A DNA stretch of 64,000 nt from Melioribacter roseus (lineage in GTDB: Bacteria; Bacteroidota; Ignavibacteria; Ignavibacteriales; Melioribacteraceae), in contig DYHH01000019.1 of the NCBI GenBank assembly GCA_020724265.1, positions 1 to 64,000 of the forward strand. The letters are read 5' to 3'. Both the position numbers and the translations under genes were made by a program. The notes beneath the pieces were generated by a model that had not been told where the DNA came from, searched no databases, and was given only the letters and a program-made list of their open reading frames with translations. Positions within the stretch are counted from its first letter, which is position 1, and every line of letters begins with the position of its first letter. Positions 43,960 through 53,107 of this stretch are shown here, in pieces.

Positions 43960-44340
43960 TTATTCTGAAGTAAATGTCCCTTCTGAAGTCCACCACGGAC
44001 GAATTTTATACAAGAGCCTTTTATTAATTACTGCAGGGTCACTTTCACATAGATTTTGTGCTTCTTCGTATGTTTCGGTTCTAAGAATCCAAATACCGCC
44101 GCCGTGTTCATCACCGAAAGGACCAGCACATAACAACTTCCCGGCTTCAGCCATTACTTTCATATTATCCATATGCCCTTTTTGAATTTCCATTACCGAA
44201 GCAGAGTCTAATTCGGGTCTATCGTTGTTTCTTATCAATTCAACAAAATAATATTGCACCATCTTAAATTCCGGTTCATTTTGTGCAGAAAGGTTTACAC
44301 AAATAAGAAAAATTACTGCTATTGATAGCACAATCTTCAT
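43960..44340 (-). CDS. Exported YciI-like (YCII-related) protein
   Basis: A 126-residue protein with a signal peptide ending NLSAQ near residue 19. The mature part is a YCII ferredoxin-like domain: MVQYYFVELIRNNDRPELDS, KGHMDNMKVMAEAGKLLCAGPFGD and GGIWILRTETYEEAQNLCESDP. The conserved His and Asp positions are kept. Exported versions are uncommon relative to cytosolic YciI, and function is unknown. It is downstream of the thioredoxin gene, 19 bases apart, on the same strand. Confidence 0.75.
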   Translation of the reverse strand: MKIVLSIAVIFLICVNLSAQNEPEFKMVQYYFVELIRNNDRPELDSASVMEIQKGHMDNMKVMAEAGKLLCAGPFGDEHGGGIWILRTETYEEAQNLCESDPAVINKRLLYKIRPWWTSEGTFTSE

Positions 44341-44359
44341 TGTAACTCCATAAAATTAT

Positions 44360-44680
44360 TTATGAAAACATTAAAGAGTATGGACGTATAATCGCTTGAT
44401 ATAATTCTGATAAGCTGAAATTTCTGGTTTTACGAAAAGATTCTTTTCCATTAAAGAAAAAAACCAGAGTAGGTACTGCAAAAATTGAATACTTACCCGT
44501 AACTTCTTTTTGTTTTTCAATATCGACATACACAAATTTGATATTGGGAAAATCATTTTCAAGCAGTTCTTTCACTTTTGGTTTTAGAACTTTACAAACA
44601 TTGCAATACTCCGTACTGAAATAGATTGCTAATGCTTTGTTAGAGTATATCAAATCATCGAGATTATCTTCGTTTTGCAT
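44360..44680 (-). CDS. Thioredoxin-like protein with CNVC motif
   Basis: A 106-residue cytosolic thioredoxin fold. The redox motif is CNVC in FSTEYCNVCKVLKPKV at about residues 26-29, and the cis-proline loop is FAVPTLVFF. The dipeptide differs from the CGPC of classical thioredoxin, so its redox potential may differ. It starts one base after the TauE/SafE gene stop, so the two are coupled. No signal peptide is seen, so it is not a periplasmic CcmG. Confidence 0.83.
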   Translation of the reverse strand: MQNEDNLDDLIYSNKALAIYFSTEYCNVCKVLKPKVKELLENDFPNIKFVYVDIEKQKEVTGKYSIFAVPTLVFFFNGKESFRKTRNFSLSELYQAIIRPYSLMFS

Positions 44681-44681
44681 A

Positions 44682-45470
44682 TTACACTACTCCCATTCCT
44701 AATGCAATTGCTAATAAAAACAACATAGCGGCAACAGTATATTGAATTGCTCTAAATGTAATCTTTTCAATTTGGTATCTGCCGAATGTGGTTCCAATAA
44801 ATGCAGCAAATATTCCAACAATCAATAAATTCAGTAAACCGGTTTGATCAAGAATACCGAAATCTGTTTTTATGAATGTTAAACCGTAAACAGTAATTCT
44901 TGTTATATCAATTAATAATGAACACCCTGTTAATGTGCCTATAAATTCCTTCTTTTCCAAACCTGTACGGATTAAAAATGCAGTACGCAATGCACCTTGA
45001 TGACCTGAGAGACCGCCAAAAAATCCCGAAAGAATTCCTCCTATCGGAATCCATTTATTATCAATTTTAAAATTCTTTAGATTAGGAATCAATTCAAATA
45101 CGGCAAAAATCATCATCAACACTGCAATTATTATTTTGACGGGAGTAACTGTGAATTCCTTTTCAAACAAAGTATATGTTACCAAACCCTCGATTTCACT
45201 GATGATATCAAGAAGATAGGCTCCGCCGATAGCAGCAACAACTGCGGGGATACCAAAAGTTAAAATAACTTTTAAGTTGCCTTCTCTGCCGATTAGAATA
45301 AATTTATAAATGTTATTTACAAAGTGAACAACCGCAGTTGCAGCAATTGCTATTTCAATAGGGAAGAAAATTGCAAATGCAGGTAAAAGAAGTGTACCTA
45401 ATCCGAATCCGGAAAAAAATGTTAACCCGGAAACAAATAAAGCGACGAGAGCAATTACTATATATTCCAC
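44682..45470 (-). CDS. TauE/SafE family permease
   Basis: A 262-residue membrane protein with about eight hydrophobic helices and the two-fold repeat of the TauE/SafE family. The first half has FFSGFGLGTLLLPAFAIFFP and AATAVVHFVNNIYK; the second has GGILSGFFGGLSGHQGALRT. Family members export sulfite or other sulfur and organic anions. Paired with a thioredoxin it might be linked to sulfur or thiol handling; that is inference. A terminator separates it from ccmF. Confidence 0.82.
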   Translation of the reverse strand: MEYIVIALVALFVSGLTFFSGFGLGTLLLPAFAIFFPIEIAIAATAVVHFVNNIYKFILIGREGNLKVILTFGIPAVVAAIGGAYLLDIISEIEGLVTYTLFEKEFTVTPVKIIIAVLMMIFAVFELIPNLKNFKIDNKWIPIGGILSGFFGGLSGHQGALRTAFLIRTGLEKKEFIGTLTGCSLLIDITRITVYGLTFIKTDFGILDQTGLLNLLIVGIFAAFIGTTFGRYQIEKITFRAIQYTVAAMLFLLAIALGMGVV

Positions 45471-45497
45471 AAAAATCCTTTTATCGTATAAATAAAA

Positions 45498-45521
45498 AAA
45501 CCCCGCAACAATACGGGGTTT
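45498..45521 (-). terminator. Rho-independent terminator after ccmF
   Basis: AAACCCCG and CGGGGTTT arms around an eight-base loop; read on the minus strand the hairpin is followed by a run of seven T. It lies between ccmF and the TauE/SafE gene. Confidence 0.85.
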
Positions 45522-45540
45522 TAATTCAAACTAATGAAAA

Positions 45541-47946
45541 TTATTTTGTAGATTCTTTAGTTCTTCTCACGGTGGAAAGAACAAATCCAACGACCAATAC
45601 AATTACACCTGCCCAAATTAAATTAATGAATGGTTTGATACTTGCTTCAATAGATAAAGTTTCTTTCTGCATATGCATCGGGGTTGATTCGGTTTCATCT
45701 AGTGAAGAAAGAGAAACCATAATTGTACCGGCTGCATCCAAACTACTCATTTCAATTTTTAAATTTGCTTCAGGTACTTCCGCGGGAATATAACTTCTAT
45801 CTCCGCCTTTACTTTCCATTATGGTTTTTGTTTCATAAGTTTTTCCATTCATTGAAATTGTAAGCAAGGCTCCTATTTGGAATGAACCGCCTCCCATCAT
45901 TGAACTCATTGATTCTTCAGGAAATTCAAATCCGGTGAATGTAATTGTTGCATCGTGAAACTCAACACTATTCCCTTTTCTTAAGGTATACATTTCTCCG
46001 TGTGAATGCTGATTTGCTCCACCTTCACTATAACCAAGTGGTGATACATAAAAATCTTTCGTGATCATATTCAATATATCAGGTTCGCGCATTAAGCTGT
46101 TATTAAATTCTGCAACATACATAACCGGAGCTACTCTATTTTTTATGTTGCCGTTTTTCCCGATGTCTATATTAAAGGCAAATTTCTTACCGTTATCAAT
46201 CGGTGTATATCCGGCAAACGTTAATTCATAACCAAGAACTTCTCTTGTTTCGCCTTTTACAAGATCTACTTGTTTTTCAAGCGTAAAATGACCCGTTGCA
46301 ATAACTCCTAACATAAACAAAGCAATCCCGGTATGAGAAACATATGCACCTAAATGAGTTTTCTTTCCTTTAAAGATTTTTACCGCAATTTCTAAATTTA
46401 CGGCAAGTGCAAATACTGCAGCAAATGTGAAGACAATCAACATCAAATTGTAAACACCGCCGAACAGAACAATTAATAAGGTTAATGCCGATGCCCCAAT
46501 CAATGAAGTTTTCAAATTCTTGAATAAATCTTTCTTTTCGGTAAACTTCCATTTTAACAAAAGGCTGAGTCCGTTCAAAATACCGATAATGATTGCAATA
46601 GGAAGATGTAATTCGTTGTAAAATCTGATTTCAACCGATTGACCGAAGATCGGTGCGCTTGTTCCTACTAAAACGATAGTTGCCGAAGCAAGTAAAGTTA
46701 CAGCTCCGGTAAATAAAGCAAGTTCACGTGATAAGCCATTGCTTTCATCATTGTATCTCTCGTTTAAATATTTCCAACGATAAGCTATTCCTCCGGCACC
46801 GATAATTATAAAAGTTCCGATAAACAAAACCAAGAAAAAGTATACCAACATTCCCGGACTGACAAAAGAGTGTACTGACGAGTCACCAAGAATTCCACTT
46901 CTTGTTAAGAATGTACTATATAAAACAAGTACGAATGTAAGTACCGCTAAAATCAAATTTGTTTTAACAAAACGACCATTACCCCCGTTTGATTGTGATT
47001 TTTTCTGAATAAGCATTGTATGAATCAAAGCAACACCGACAATCCAAGGAACTAAGGAAGAATTTTCAACAGGGTCCCAGCCCCAATATCCACCCCAGCC
47101 AAGAACACCGTATGCCCAATAACCACCAAGCATAATTGCCAAACCGAGCAGCATCATACCGCTTAAAACCCATGGTAATGACTGTTTAATCCATTCCGAA
47201 TATTCATTCTTTACAATTGCAGCTAATGCAAAAGCAAATGGAGCTGCTGCCATTGAAAAACCGATAAACATTACGGGAGGATGTATCTGCATCCAAAAAT
47301 TTTGTAGTAACGGGTTAAGTCCTTTTCCTTCAATAATAAAATCATTTACCGAAATTCCGCTTCCGGCTAATAGTGCATATAAATCTTGATTAATCTGTAC
47401 AAATGTCGATCCGTTATTAGGATCGGTAAATATAAAGTTTTGAACAAAAGGTAAACTTAAAAATGATGCATTAATATTTTTTGCATTAATAAAAGTAGGA
47501 TCGCTCCAAATATATTGAAAAGGTGATTTTAACAAAGGATTTAAGAGAACAAGAAGAAATGCTACGGTTAGAGTAAAGAAGAACATAGTTCTTTCTTCAA
47601 GGTCACCTCTCTTTGCCGTGTAATCTAAAAGAATTAAACCAACAATTCCGCTGAAGAAAAGCCATAACATCAAACTTCCTTCCTGTCCGCCCCAAAAGGT
47701 CGACATTAGAAGTCCGGTTGACATACCGCTTCCGCTGTAATTATAAACGTAATTGTATTGATATTGATGAGTTAAAATTGCATATAAAAGTAATGCACTT
47801 GATGCGATTATCATTATAGCTGTTGTATGATAACCGATTCTTGCAAGTGGTTTTGTGTTATTGTATCCTTTCATGGTAAGAAAATACATAACAAGTGTAA
47901 AAAGACTTGCAAGAAGTCCTATAGTTAAAATTATATTACCAACCAT
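45541..47946 (-). CDS. ccmF: Cytochrome c maturation heme lyase subunit CcmF
   Basis: An 801-residue polytopic membrane protein that attaches heme to apocytochromes c in System I. The WWD domain is LGWGGYWGWDPVENSSLVPW near residue 250, flanked by histidines in QIHPPVMFIGF and elsewhere. A large periplasmic domain lies before the last helix, and the chain is about 150 residues longer than the proteobacterial form, as in other CcmF of this lineage. It is the last gene of ccmC-ccmD-ccmE-ccmF. It would serve the roughly 97 heme sites of the nearby cytochromes. Confidence 0.93.
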   Translation of the reverse strand: MVGNIILTIGLLASLFTLVMYFLTMKGYNNTKPLARIGYHTTAIMIIASSALLLYAILTHQYQYNYVYNYSGSGMSTGLLMSTFWGGQEGSLMLWLFFSGIVGLILLDYTAKRGDLEERTMFFFTLTVAFLLVLLNPLLKSPFQYIWSDPTFINAKNINASFLSLPFVQNFIFTDPNNGSTFVQINQDLYALLAGSGISVNDFIIEGKGLNPLLQNFWMQIHPPVMFIGFSMAAAPFAFALAAIVKNEYSEWIKQSLPWVLSGMMLLGLAIMLGGYWAYGVLGWGGYWGWDPVENSSLVPWIVGVALIHTMLIQKKSQSNGGNGRFVKTNLILAVLTFVLVLYSTFLTRSGILGDSSVHSFVSPGMLVYFFLVLFIGTFIIIGAGGIAYRWKYLNERYNDESNGLSRELALFTGAVTLLASATIVLVGTSAPIFGQSVEIRFYNELHLPIAIIIGILNGLSLLLKWKFTEKKDLFKNLKTSLIGASALTLLIVLFGGVYNLMLIVFTFAAVFALAVNLEIAVKIFKGKKTHLGAYVSHTGIALFMLGVIATGHFTLEKQVDLVKGETREVLGYELTFAGYTPIDNGKKFAFNIDIGKNGNIKNRVAPVMYVAEFNNSLMREPDILNMITKDFYVSPLGYSEGGANQHSHGEMYTLRKGNSVEFHDATITFTGFEFPEESMSSMMGGGSFQIGALLTISMNGKTYETKTIMESKGGDRSYIPAEVPEANLKIEMSSLDAAGTIMVSLSSLDETESTPMHMQKETLSIEASIKPFINLIWAGVIVLVVGFVLSTVRRTKESTK

Positions 47947-47967
47947 TTTAAAATGACTCCTTTCGGG

Positions 47968-48357
47968 TTAAGAACTTGCATTAGCGTCAAATTGTTCTTC
48001 ATATTTAGAAGGACATTTGGTGAGAATATCAGATGCATAAAAATACCCATCGTGATATTTACCCGTAACAACTACGCTTGTTGATGATTCAAAATTATTA
48101 GGCATTGCGCCATTATAAACAACGCGCATTTCATTCCCTTTATAATCTTTCATATAAAAGGAAAATATTTTCTTTTCATTATCGAGTTGATAACTTTTTG
48201 ATTTGACCCATTCACCGGTAGCTCTTACGGTTTTTTCAGTATTCATTATAAGGCTGAAATCTTCTTGATAACTAACATTTGTCTGTGTAAACAGATATGA
48301 CATTAATGCAAGAAAAACAACGATGATTCCACCGCCGAATAAATATTTATTTTTCAT
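47968..48357 (-). CDS. ccmE: CcmE heme chaperone, CX3Y variant
   Basis: A 129-residue membrane-anchored periplasmic heme chaperone. An N-terminal helix (residues 6-24) is followed by the CcmE OB-fold: VRATGEWVKSKSY, then VVYNGAMPNNFESSTSVVVTGKY and the heme site. Instead of the HxxxY of classical CcmE, the motif is CPSKY (C115, Y119), the CX3Y type described for CcmE* in Desulfovibrio and archaea, where CcmH is often absent. No ccmH or ccmG is in this window. Its ATG overlaps the ccmD stop. Confidence 0.9.
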   Translation of the reverse strand: MKNKYLFGGGIIVVFLALMSYLFTQTNVSYQEDFSLIMNTEKTVRATGEWVKSKSYQLDNEKKIFSFYMKDYKGNEMRVVYNGAMPNNFESSTSVVVTGKYHDGYFYASDILTKCPSKYEEQFDANASS

Positions 48358-48515
48358 TACTTATTCTCCTTTTCAACTTCTAACTCTTTTTCTATGCTTT
48401 TCAGTCGTTTGTCTGTATTCCATAAAAATATAAAAATTCCAACCCAAACAACAAGTACAATAAAAAGAACTATGTAAATAGATTGTTTATCTAAAAATTC
48501 GTACAAGCTTTCCAA
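48357..48515 (-). CDS. ccmD: CcmD small membrane subunit
   Basis: A 52-residue frame read from a TTG at 48515, preceded by a GAGG site six bases before it, with its TAA sharing one base with the ccmE ATG (TAATG). The product begins MESLYEFLDKQS, has one hydrophobic helix (about residues 13-32) and a charged tail (RLKSIEKELEVEKENK). Size, topology and position between ccmC and ccmE match CcmD, which in System I helps release heme-loaded CcmE from CcmABC. Confidence 0.8.
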   Translation of the reverse strand: MESLYEFLDKQSIYIVLFIVLVVWVGIFIFLWNTDKRLKSIEKELEVEKENK

Positions 48516-48522
48516 ATTAACC

Positions 48523-49230
48523 TCAAATATATTTTTTCGAAAGTTTATCTTTAATAATAATTGACTTATAACTTAGGTTCCACATCCAAAAATATAAAAT
48601 TGTGAAAGCAAACAAAGATAAATAAAAAACCAACATCATATTGGCATCCATCTTAAAATCAACAACCGGACCCGCAGTATCATCATTTGCAGAACCGGGA
48701 TGAAGTCCTGTCATAATTCTCGGCATTATGAAAATAAAAAACGGAACAGTTAAGAATGCAATTATAGAATAAACAGCAGAAAGACGCGCTCTTTTATCTT
48801 CATTTTCTACAGCAGACCGAAGAGCAAAGAGTGAACCATATATCAATAATAATATAAAGATGGATGTTTCACGAGGATCCCAATGCCAAAACGCACCCCA
48901 AGTAAATTTAGCCCATATTGAACCGGTTACCGTAGCAAGCACTGAAAATATAAATCCCAATTGAAGTGCTGCATTTGATTTTGCGTCGTTATCTAAGTTT
49001 CCTTTAAGAAGATATTTTATTCCGTAAATCATTGCCATCAAAAAAGCGATCACTGCCAACCATGCCGTAGGAACATGAAAGAAAATTATTTTAGCTTTTT
49101 CTTCTAACCCGGGAATTAAAGGAAATTCATTCCAGGCGGAAGGTGATTTAACAATTTCAAATGAGATACCGGCTATGATAACGAATGTCATTAAAACAAA
49201 AAGAAGAATTTTCCAAATTATACTTTTCAT
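48523..49230 (-). CDS. ccmC: CcmC heme-handling membrane protein
   Basis: A 235-residue polytopic protein with about six helices. The WWD segment is FTWGAFWHWDPRETSIF near residues 105-121, and external histidines lie in FFHVPTAWLAVI and GLHPGSAND. It loads heme onto CcmE. The ATG at 49230, with a GAGGA site, is preferred to a frame 22 residues longer that begins in unrelated sequence. It is the first gene of the ccm operon here; ccmA and ccmB are not in the window. Confidence 0.92.
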   Translation of the reverse strand: MKSIIWKILLFVLMTFVIIAGISFEIVKSPSAWNEFPLIPGLEEKAKIIFFHVPTAWLAVIAFLMAMIYGIKYLLKGNLDNDAKSNAALQLGFIFSVLATVTGSIWAKFTWGAFWHWDPRETSIFILLLIYGSLFALRSAVENEDKRARLSAVYSIIAFLTVPFFIFIMPRIMTGLHPGSANDDTAGPVVDFKMDANMMLVFYLSLFAFTILYFWMWNLSYKSIIIKDKLSKKYI

Positions 49231-49647
49231 ATTCCTCAAAAAATTATAAGTGTTAAAAGAGAAACAAAAATTAGACCAGAACCGGTAATTATTCAAGTCA
49301 AATCATACGTAAAAAATTTATTGTAGTTATAACTTAAAATGAGATATTTTGTTCCGGTTAACAGATTAAAATATATGAAAAAGCCGATAAATTGACAAAA
49401 GGTATTAGTTAAAAGAGGTAATTGGTTTACACTTCCAATTTTGAGCGAAATGAAAAACAGTTTTAACAGAATAGCCATTCTCATATTTTCGAAATAACTT
49501 CTCATTTCAGGGACATGAAGAATTAATTAATACAGTTATGAAAATCGAAAAAGATTAACTCTATATTTTATTAAGCCATTTACAAACTTTTGTTTTTAGA
49601 GAAATTTTTCTTCATATTTGTACGACTTTGTGATCGAAGGAGATTAT
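49231..49647. other. Divergent intergenic region between ccmC and rex
   Basis: About 417 bases without a credible gene. I see a weak AATTGG/CCAATT inverted repeat near 49430 and AT-rich promoter-like sequence on both sides. I do not see a good match to the Rex operator (TTGTGAA or TTGTTAA followed by its complement). Confidence 0.5.
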
Positions 49648-50319
49648 GTGAGAATTACACCCGAACCAACAATGAGAAGACTTCCTCATTATCTTCATTT
49701 TCTAAAAAGACAATTGGAAAATGGAGTGGAAAAAATTTCAAGCACAATTATTGCCCAAGCACTTTCTTTAGATTCTACGCAAGTTAGAAAGGATTTAGAA
49801 TATACAGGCGTCAAAGGTAAACCCAAAACCGGTTTTTTTGTTAAGGAATTAATTCAAGCAATACTCGAATTTCTTACTTGGACTACACGCAGGGATGCTT
49901 TTCTTATCGGAGCCGGTAATCTTGGTTCTGCAATGTTGGGATATAATAGATTTCGCGAGTATGGCTTAAATTTTGTCGCCGCTTTTGATACCGATGAAAA
50001 TAAAATCGGAAGCGAAATTTACAAAGTACCGATTTTTACATTGGATAAAATACCGTCTATGGCAAGACGGATGAATGTTCAGGTTGGAGTATTAACAGTG
50101 CCGGCTCATGCAGCTCAAACTGCAACAGATTTACTTGTTGAGGGAGGAATAAAAGCAATTTGGAATTTTGCTCCAACTTATGTAAAAGCGCCGAAAGAAG
50201 TTGTAATTGAAAATCATCAGTTTACCGAAAGTTTAGCCGCTCTTACACGCAAAATGGTAGAGGTTGATTTTCATCTTGAAAAATATAGATTGAGTAACCT
50301 CGAAGGAAATAGAACTTAA
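49648..50319 (+). CDS. rex: Redox-sensing transcriptional repressor Rex
   Basis: A 223-residue NADH/NAD+-responsive repressor. Residues 1-85 are a winged helix with ISSTIIAQALSLDSTQVRKDL, then the Rossmann domain with DAFLIGAGNLGSAMLGY near residue 88, DTDENKIGSEI, and the swapped C-terminal helix. The GTG at 49648 is chosen for its AAGGAGA site six bases upstream, against a TTG thirty bases earlier. The last codons (SNLEGNRT) fall inside a palindromic repeat, so the extreme C-terminus looks recruited from that element. It is divergent from ccmC and may control respiratory genes. Confidence 0.92.
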   Translation: MRITPEPTMRRLPHYLHFLKRQLENGVEKISSTIIAQALSLDSTQVRKDLEYTGVKGKPKTGFFVKELIQAILEFLTWTTRRDAFLIGAGNLGSAMLGYNRFREYGLNFVAAFDTDENKIGSEIYKVPIFTLDKIPSMARRMNVQVGVLTVPAHAAQTATDLLVEGGIKAIWNFAPTYVKAPKEVVIENHQFTESLAALTRKMVEVDFHLEKYRLSNLEGNRT

Positions 50320-50481
50320 TCTGCTACGCTTACCTTCGAAGTTTGTTTTTTTGATTAAACCTTCGAGGTAAGTGTTGGCTGCTAAAGCAATTTTTCCTCG
50401 AAGGTTGCTCTATTTACCGAAATTGTAAAAGTAACCTCGAAGGAAGTAGAATTTAATCTGCTACGCTTACCTTCGAGGTTT
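50295..50481. repeat. Modular palindromic repeat, copy C (CCTTCGAGG module, duplicated)
   Basis: Several CCTCGAAGG/CCTTCGAGG arms occur, at 50298-50306, 50331-50341, 50360-50368, 50396-50405, 50435-50443 and 50469-50479. A unit of about 49 bases is directly repeated at 50295-50343 and 50432-50480 with about four differences. The first unit includes the last codons and stop of rex. The right unit ends just before the stop of the Sel1-repeat gene. Confidence 0.7.
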
Positions 50482-50490
50482 ATTTATAGT

Positions 50491-52014
50491 TCAATATATA
50501 TTGAATTCTTCCTCTTCGGGCCTTAACTCATCATACATTCTTTTCAAAGAATTAAATGCCGTAACATTTCCTCTCGATGCTGCTTGTCTATATAATCTGG
50601 CAGCCATGGATTTTCGAGTACGTACACCGATTCCGTTTTCATAACAATACGCTAAAGCTGCTTGTGCAAGTACCGAACCTTGATTGGCATTAATTCTTAG
50701 AGTATTGATCTCGTCGGAATAATCAGCTTTGTCTACCGAAATATTTGCAAAGGCAATTCTTACTTCGGCTTCTTTGCTGCCTAACTCAGCAGCTTTCTGC
50801 CAATATTCAATTGCTTTCTTCCTATCTTCTTTTACAAGAGTTCCGCCATAATAACTTAAACCGATTTCAATAATTGAGTTTATATGATTTTGCTTTGCTG
50901 CTCTCTCTAAAAGTTCATAAGCCTGCATATCGGATAAACTATTATCAAATCCCAATGCAATCATCCCTGCCCATGTATACATTGCATCAGCATTATTATC
51001 GTCAACTTCCGACTTAAGCATTTGGAAAATTTTTCTATCCTTAATGATTTGCAATAACCTTAAAGCCGCTTTTTGAGAACCAAGACGATAAGCACGTAAA
51101 TATTTATATGCAGCATCAACTATATTTCTTTTTGTTACAATGCCCATTTCAGATGCTGTAGCAGTAAAGAACAAAGCTTCCGGACTTCCGTTTTCTGCAG
51201 CAAAATTAATTATACCTAGAGAGGAAGTATCTTCAATTGTTTCGGTATTTCTTAAATCACTTACGCCAAGTTTTCTTTTTAGTTCATCTTTATTTTCGGT
51301 TAATAAATTTTCTACAATTTCCTTTTCTTTCTCCGCACTTAAAGTATCTTCACTGAAATCAAAATAATCAAAACTCCAATCCTGCTGAATTAATGATGAT
51401 ATTTGAGATTTCTCATTAATATATTGAGTATCATCAACTTTTGATTCCTCGTTATCATTCAAGTCGAACCCTTGTTCTTTCAAATACTCTAACGATTCGA
51501 TAGCTGGTTCATAATCTTTATCGGCTGACTTTTTAAACCAACTGTAAGCTTGAGATAAATCTTTATTGACTACAAGATTTTCTGTGAAAAAGATTCCATA
51601 AGCGAACTGGGCTTCGGGCATACCGGATTCTGCGGCAAACCGGAAATTCTTAAACGCGGAAAATGGATTCCAATCAACGCCGATTTCGTTATAGTACATA
51701 ATTGCCAAATTAAATCTTGCTGCAGATATATTTTGACTTGCTGCTTTTTGTATCCAAAATATAGCTTTTGTCGTATCAGGTTGATATCCATTTCCAAATA
51801 ATAACCTTATACCTAATTCATGCTGGGCAAAGGGATCGCCGTTATTTGCCTCTTGCTGAATAACAAATCCGGTTAGCAAAGGATAAGAAGGATACTTTGG
51901 TTGATGTAAACTCGATCTTCCTTTTGGAAGATCTCTCTTAAAAGCTTCACTTTTAGTTGTATCCTGTGCAAACAAAATTGTGATGGGTACTAAAAATAGG
52001 ATAAATATTTTCAA
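50491..52014 (-). CDS. Exported Sel1-repeat (TPR-like) protein
   Basis: A 507-residue protein with a signal peptide (residues 1-16, ITILFAQ). Sel1-like repeats of about 36 residues occur in two blocks: roughly residues 60-170 (AKAIFWIQKAASQNISAARFNLAIMY and similar) and 320-490 (KKAIEYWQKAAELGSKEAEVRIA; GIGVRTRKSMAARLYRQAASRG). A charged linker rich in Asp and Glu separates them. Sel1 proteins act as protein-binding scaffolds. No partner is indicated; neighbours are a repeat element and an anti-sigma-like gene. Confidence 0.8.
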   Translation of the reverse strand: MKIFILFLVPITILFAQDTTKSEAFKRDLPKGRSSLHQPKYPSYPLLTGFVIQQEANNGDPFAQHELGIRLLFGNGYQPDTTKAIFWIQKAASQNISAARFNLAIMYYNEIGVDWNPFSAFKNFRFAAESGMPEAQFAYGIFFTENLVVNKDLSQAYSWFKKSADKDYEPAIESLEYLKEQGFDLNDNEESKVDDTQYINEKSQISSLIQQDWSFDYFDFSEDTLSAEKEKEIVENLLTENKDELKRKLGVSDLRNTETIEDTSSLGIINFAAENGSPEALFFTATASEMGIVTKRNIVDAAYKYLRAYRLGSQKAALRLLQIIKDRKIFQMLKSEVDDNNADAMYTWAGMIALGFDNSLSDMQAYELLERAAKQNHINSIIEIGLSYYGGTLVKEDRKKAIEYWQKAAELGSKEAEVRIAFANISVDKADYSDEINTLRINANQGSVLAQAALAYCYENGIGVRTRKSMAARLYRQAASRGNVTAFNSLKRMYDELRPEEEEFNIY

Positions 52015-52074
52015 TGTAATTACGTCTTTTATTTTTTTAATTAGACATCCTTAAACCACAAAAAGTTTGAAAAG

Positions 52075-52506
52075 TTACACTGAGGCAGGCTTGGCAACTA
52101 TTTTTTTCATATGAAAGGTGTTAATTCCGTTTTGTGATTCATAAAAAATTTCATCCATTAATTGATCAATAATGTATAATCCCATTCCCCCCTCGGGTAA
52201 ATTCTCAATGTCATTCGGATCATACTCAAGTTTTGGTTTACCGAAATTTTTACGCGGATAACCGGTATCGGTTATTCTAATTATTAACTCTTTATCATTA
52301 ATCTTAACATCAATACTTATACTCTTGGATGAATCCCCTTTATATGCATGCTTAATTACATTATTCAAAGCTTCCATAAGGCAAATTTCTGTTTCATTAC
52401 AATCGGAAACTTTAACATTCTCTTCCAGACAAAATGAACGAATCAATTTGGTAACCGGAGTTACTTCACTGTAATCACTTCTGATTTTAAACTCTTTAGT
52501 TTTCAC
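52075..52506 (-). CDS. Serine-kinase-type ATPase (anti-sigma factor RsbW/SpoIIAB-like)
   Basis: A 143-residue single GHKL domain. The N box is EALNNVIKHAYKG, the G1 region is IRITDTGYP and the G2 is LPEGGMGLYIIDQLMD. This compact form without a phospho-His domain is that of RsbW/SpoIIAB/BtrW kinases, which bind sigma factors or anti-sigma antagonists. No STAS antagonist, sigma factor or PP2C phosphatase is adjacent, so its partner is elsewhere. Confidence 0.82.
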   Translation of the reverse strand: MKTKEFKIRSDYSEVTPVTKLIRSFCLEENVKVSDCNETEICLMEALNNVIKHAYKGDSSKSISIDVKINDKELIIRITDTGYPRKNFGKPKLEYDPNDIENLPEGGMGLYIIDQLMDEIFYESQNGINTFHMKKIVAKPASV

Positions 52507-52711
52507 AAAATGTTATATGCAAATTTGTATTGAAAATAAATATATAAAAGTTCCTTGATTCTCGGAAGAACTTACTCCCAATGAAGCTATAAATAATATA
52601 AAAAAGTACACAATTTGAATGAGACAAATGAATTTTGAAGAATAAAAACAAATGTTATTTTTCCTTTTAGATATTTTTTATATCTTAAGAACGATAACCA
52701 AATGAATTATT

Positions 52712-53107
52712 ATGATACGAAAAAGTATAATATTATTTATAATTGCATTAAGCATCGTCTCGTGCCGAAATAATAACTTCACTCCTTCCGAACCCAATTC
52801 GCAAATTAAACCGGACACTGATTTCCAGATTTTTGAAGAACCGGAGAAAGCCGATATTTATTACCTTGGTGATATTGTCCCTATCAGGTATAAATCTTTC
52901 TCAAATTCAAAAACAATTGATATTCATGTGGTTAAGAAAGGAACACTTAGATATGTAATCGGCACAAATATTCAAAACACAGGATCGTATTCATGGCAGA
53001 CAAATGAGAATATTATACCGTCTGTACATTATCAAATAAAATTGATTGATCCAAAGGACGAACGGATTTATGCATTAAGCGAATCTTTCGCTGTTATTCA
53101 AAAATGA
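52712..53107 (+). CDS. Small lipoprotein with a Kre9/Knh1-like domain
   Basis: A 131-residue lipoprotein with lipobox SIVSC (Cys near 18). The mature part has the layout of the Kre9/KNH family beta-sandwich: YYLGDIVPIRYKSF, then VVKKGTLRYVIGTNIQN, GSYSWQTNENIIP and YQIKLIDPKDERIYALSESF. In bacteria such domains are found on surface proteins and may bind carbohydrate. It converges on the DUF4301 gene with no gap. Function unknown. Confidence 0.6.
   Translation: MIRKSIILFIIALSIVSCRNNNFTPSEPNSQIKPDTDFQIFEEPEKADIYYLGDIVPIRYKSFSNSKTIDIHVVKKGTLRYVIGTNIQNTGSYSWQTNENIIPSVHYQIKLIDPKDERIYALSESFAVIQK

Noticed and set aside
44360-44680. Thioredoxin-like gene as CcmG of the ccm system
   Set aside because: No signal peptide or membrane helix, CNVC motif, and it is separated from ccmF by a terminator and the TauE/SafE gene.
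49293-49505. 70-residue reverse frame upstream of ccmC
   Set aside because: Low-complexity hydrophobic and Asn/Lys-rich product in the intergenic region, no ribosome-binding site, no family resemblance.
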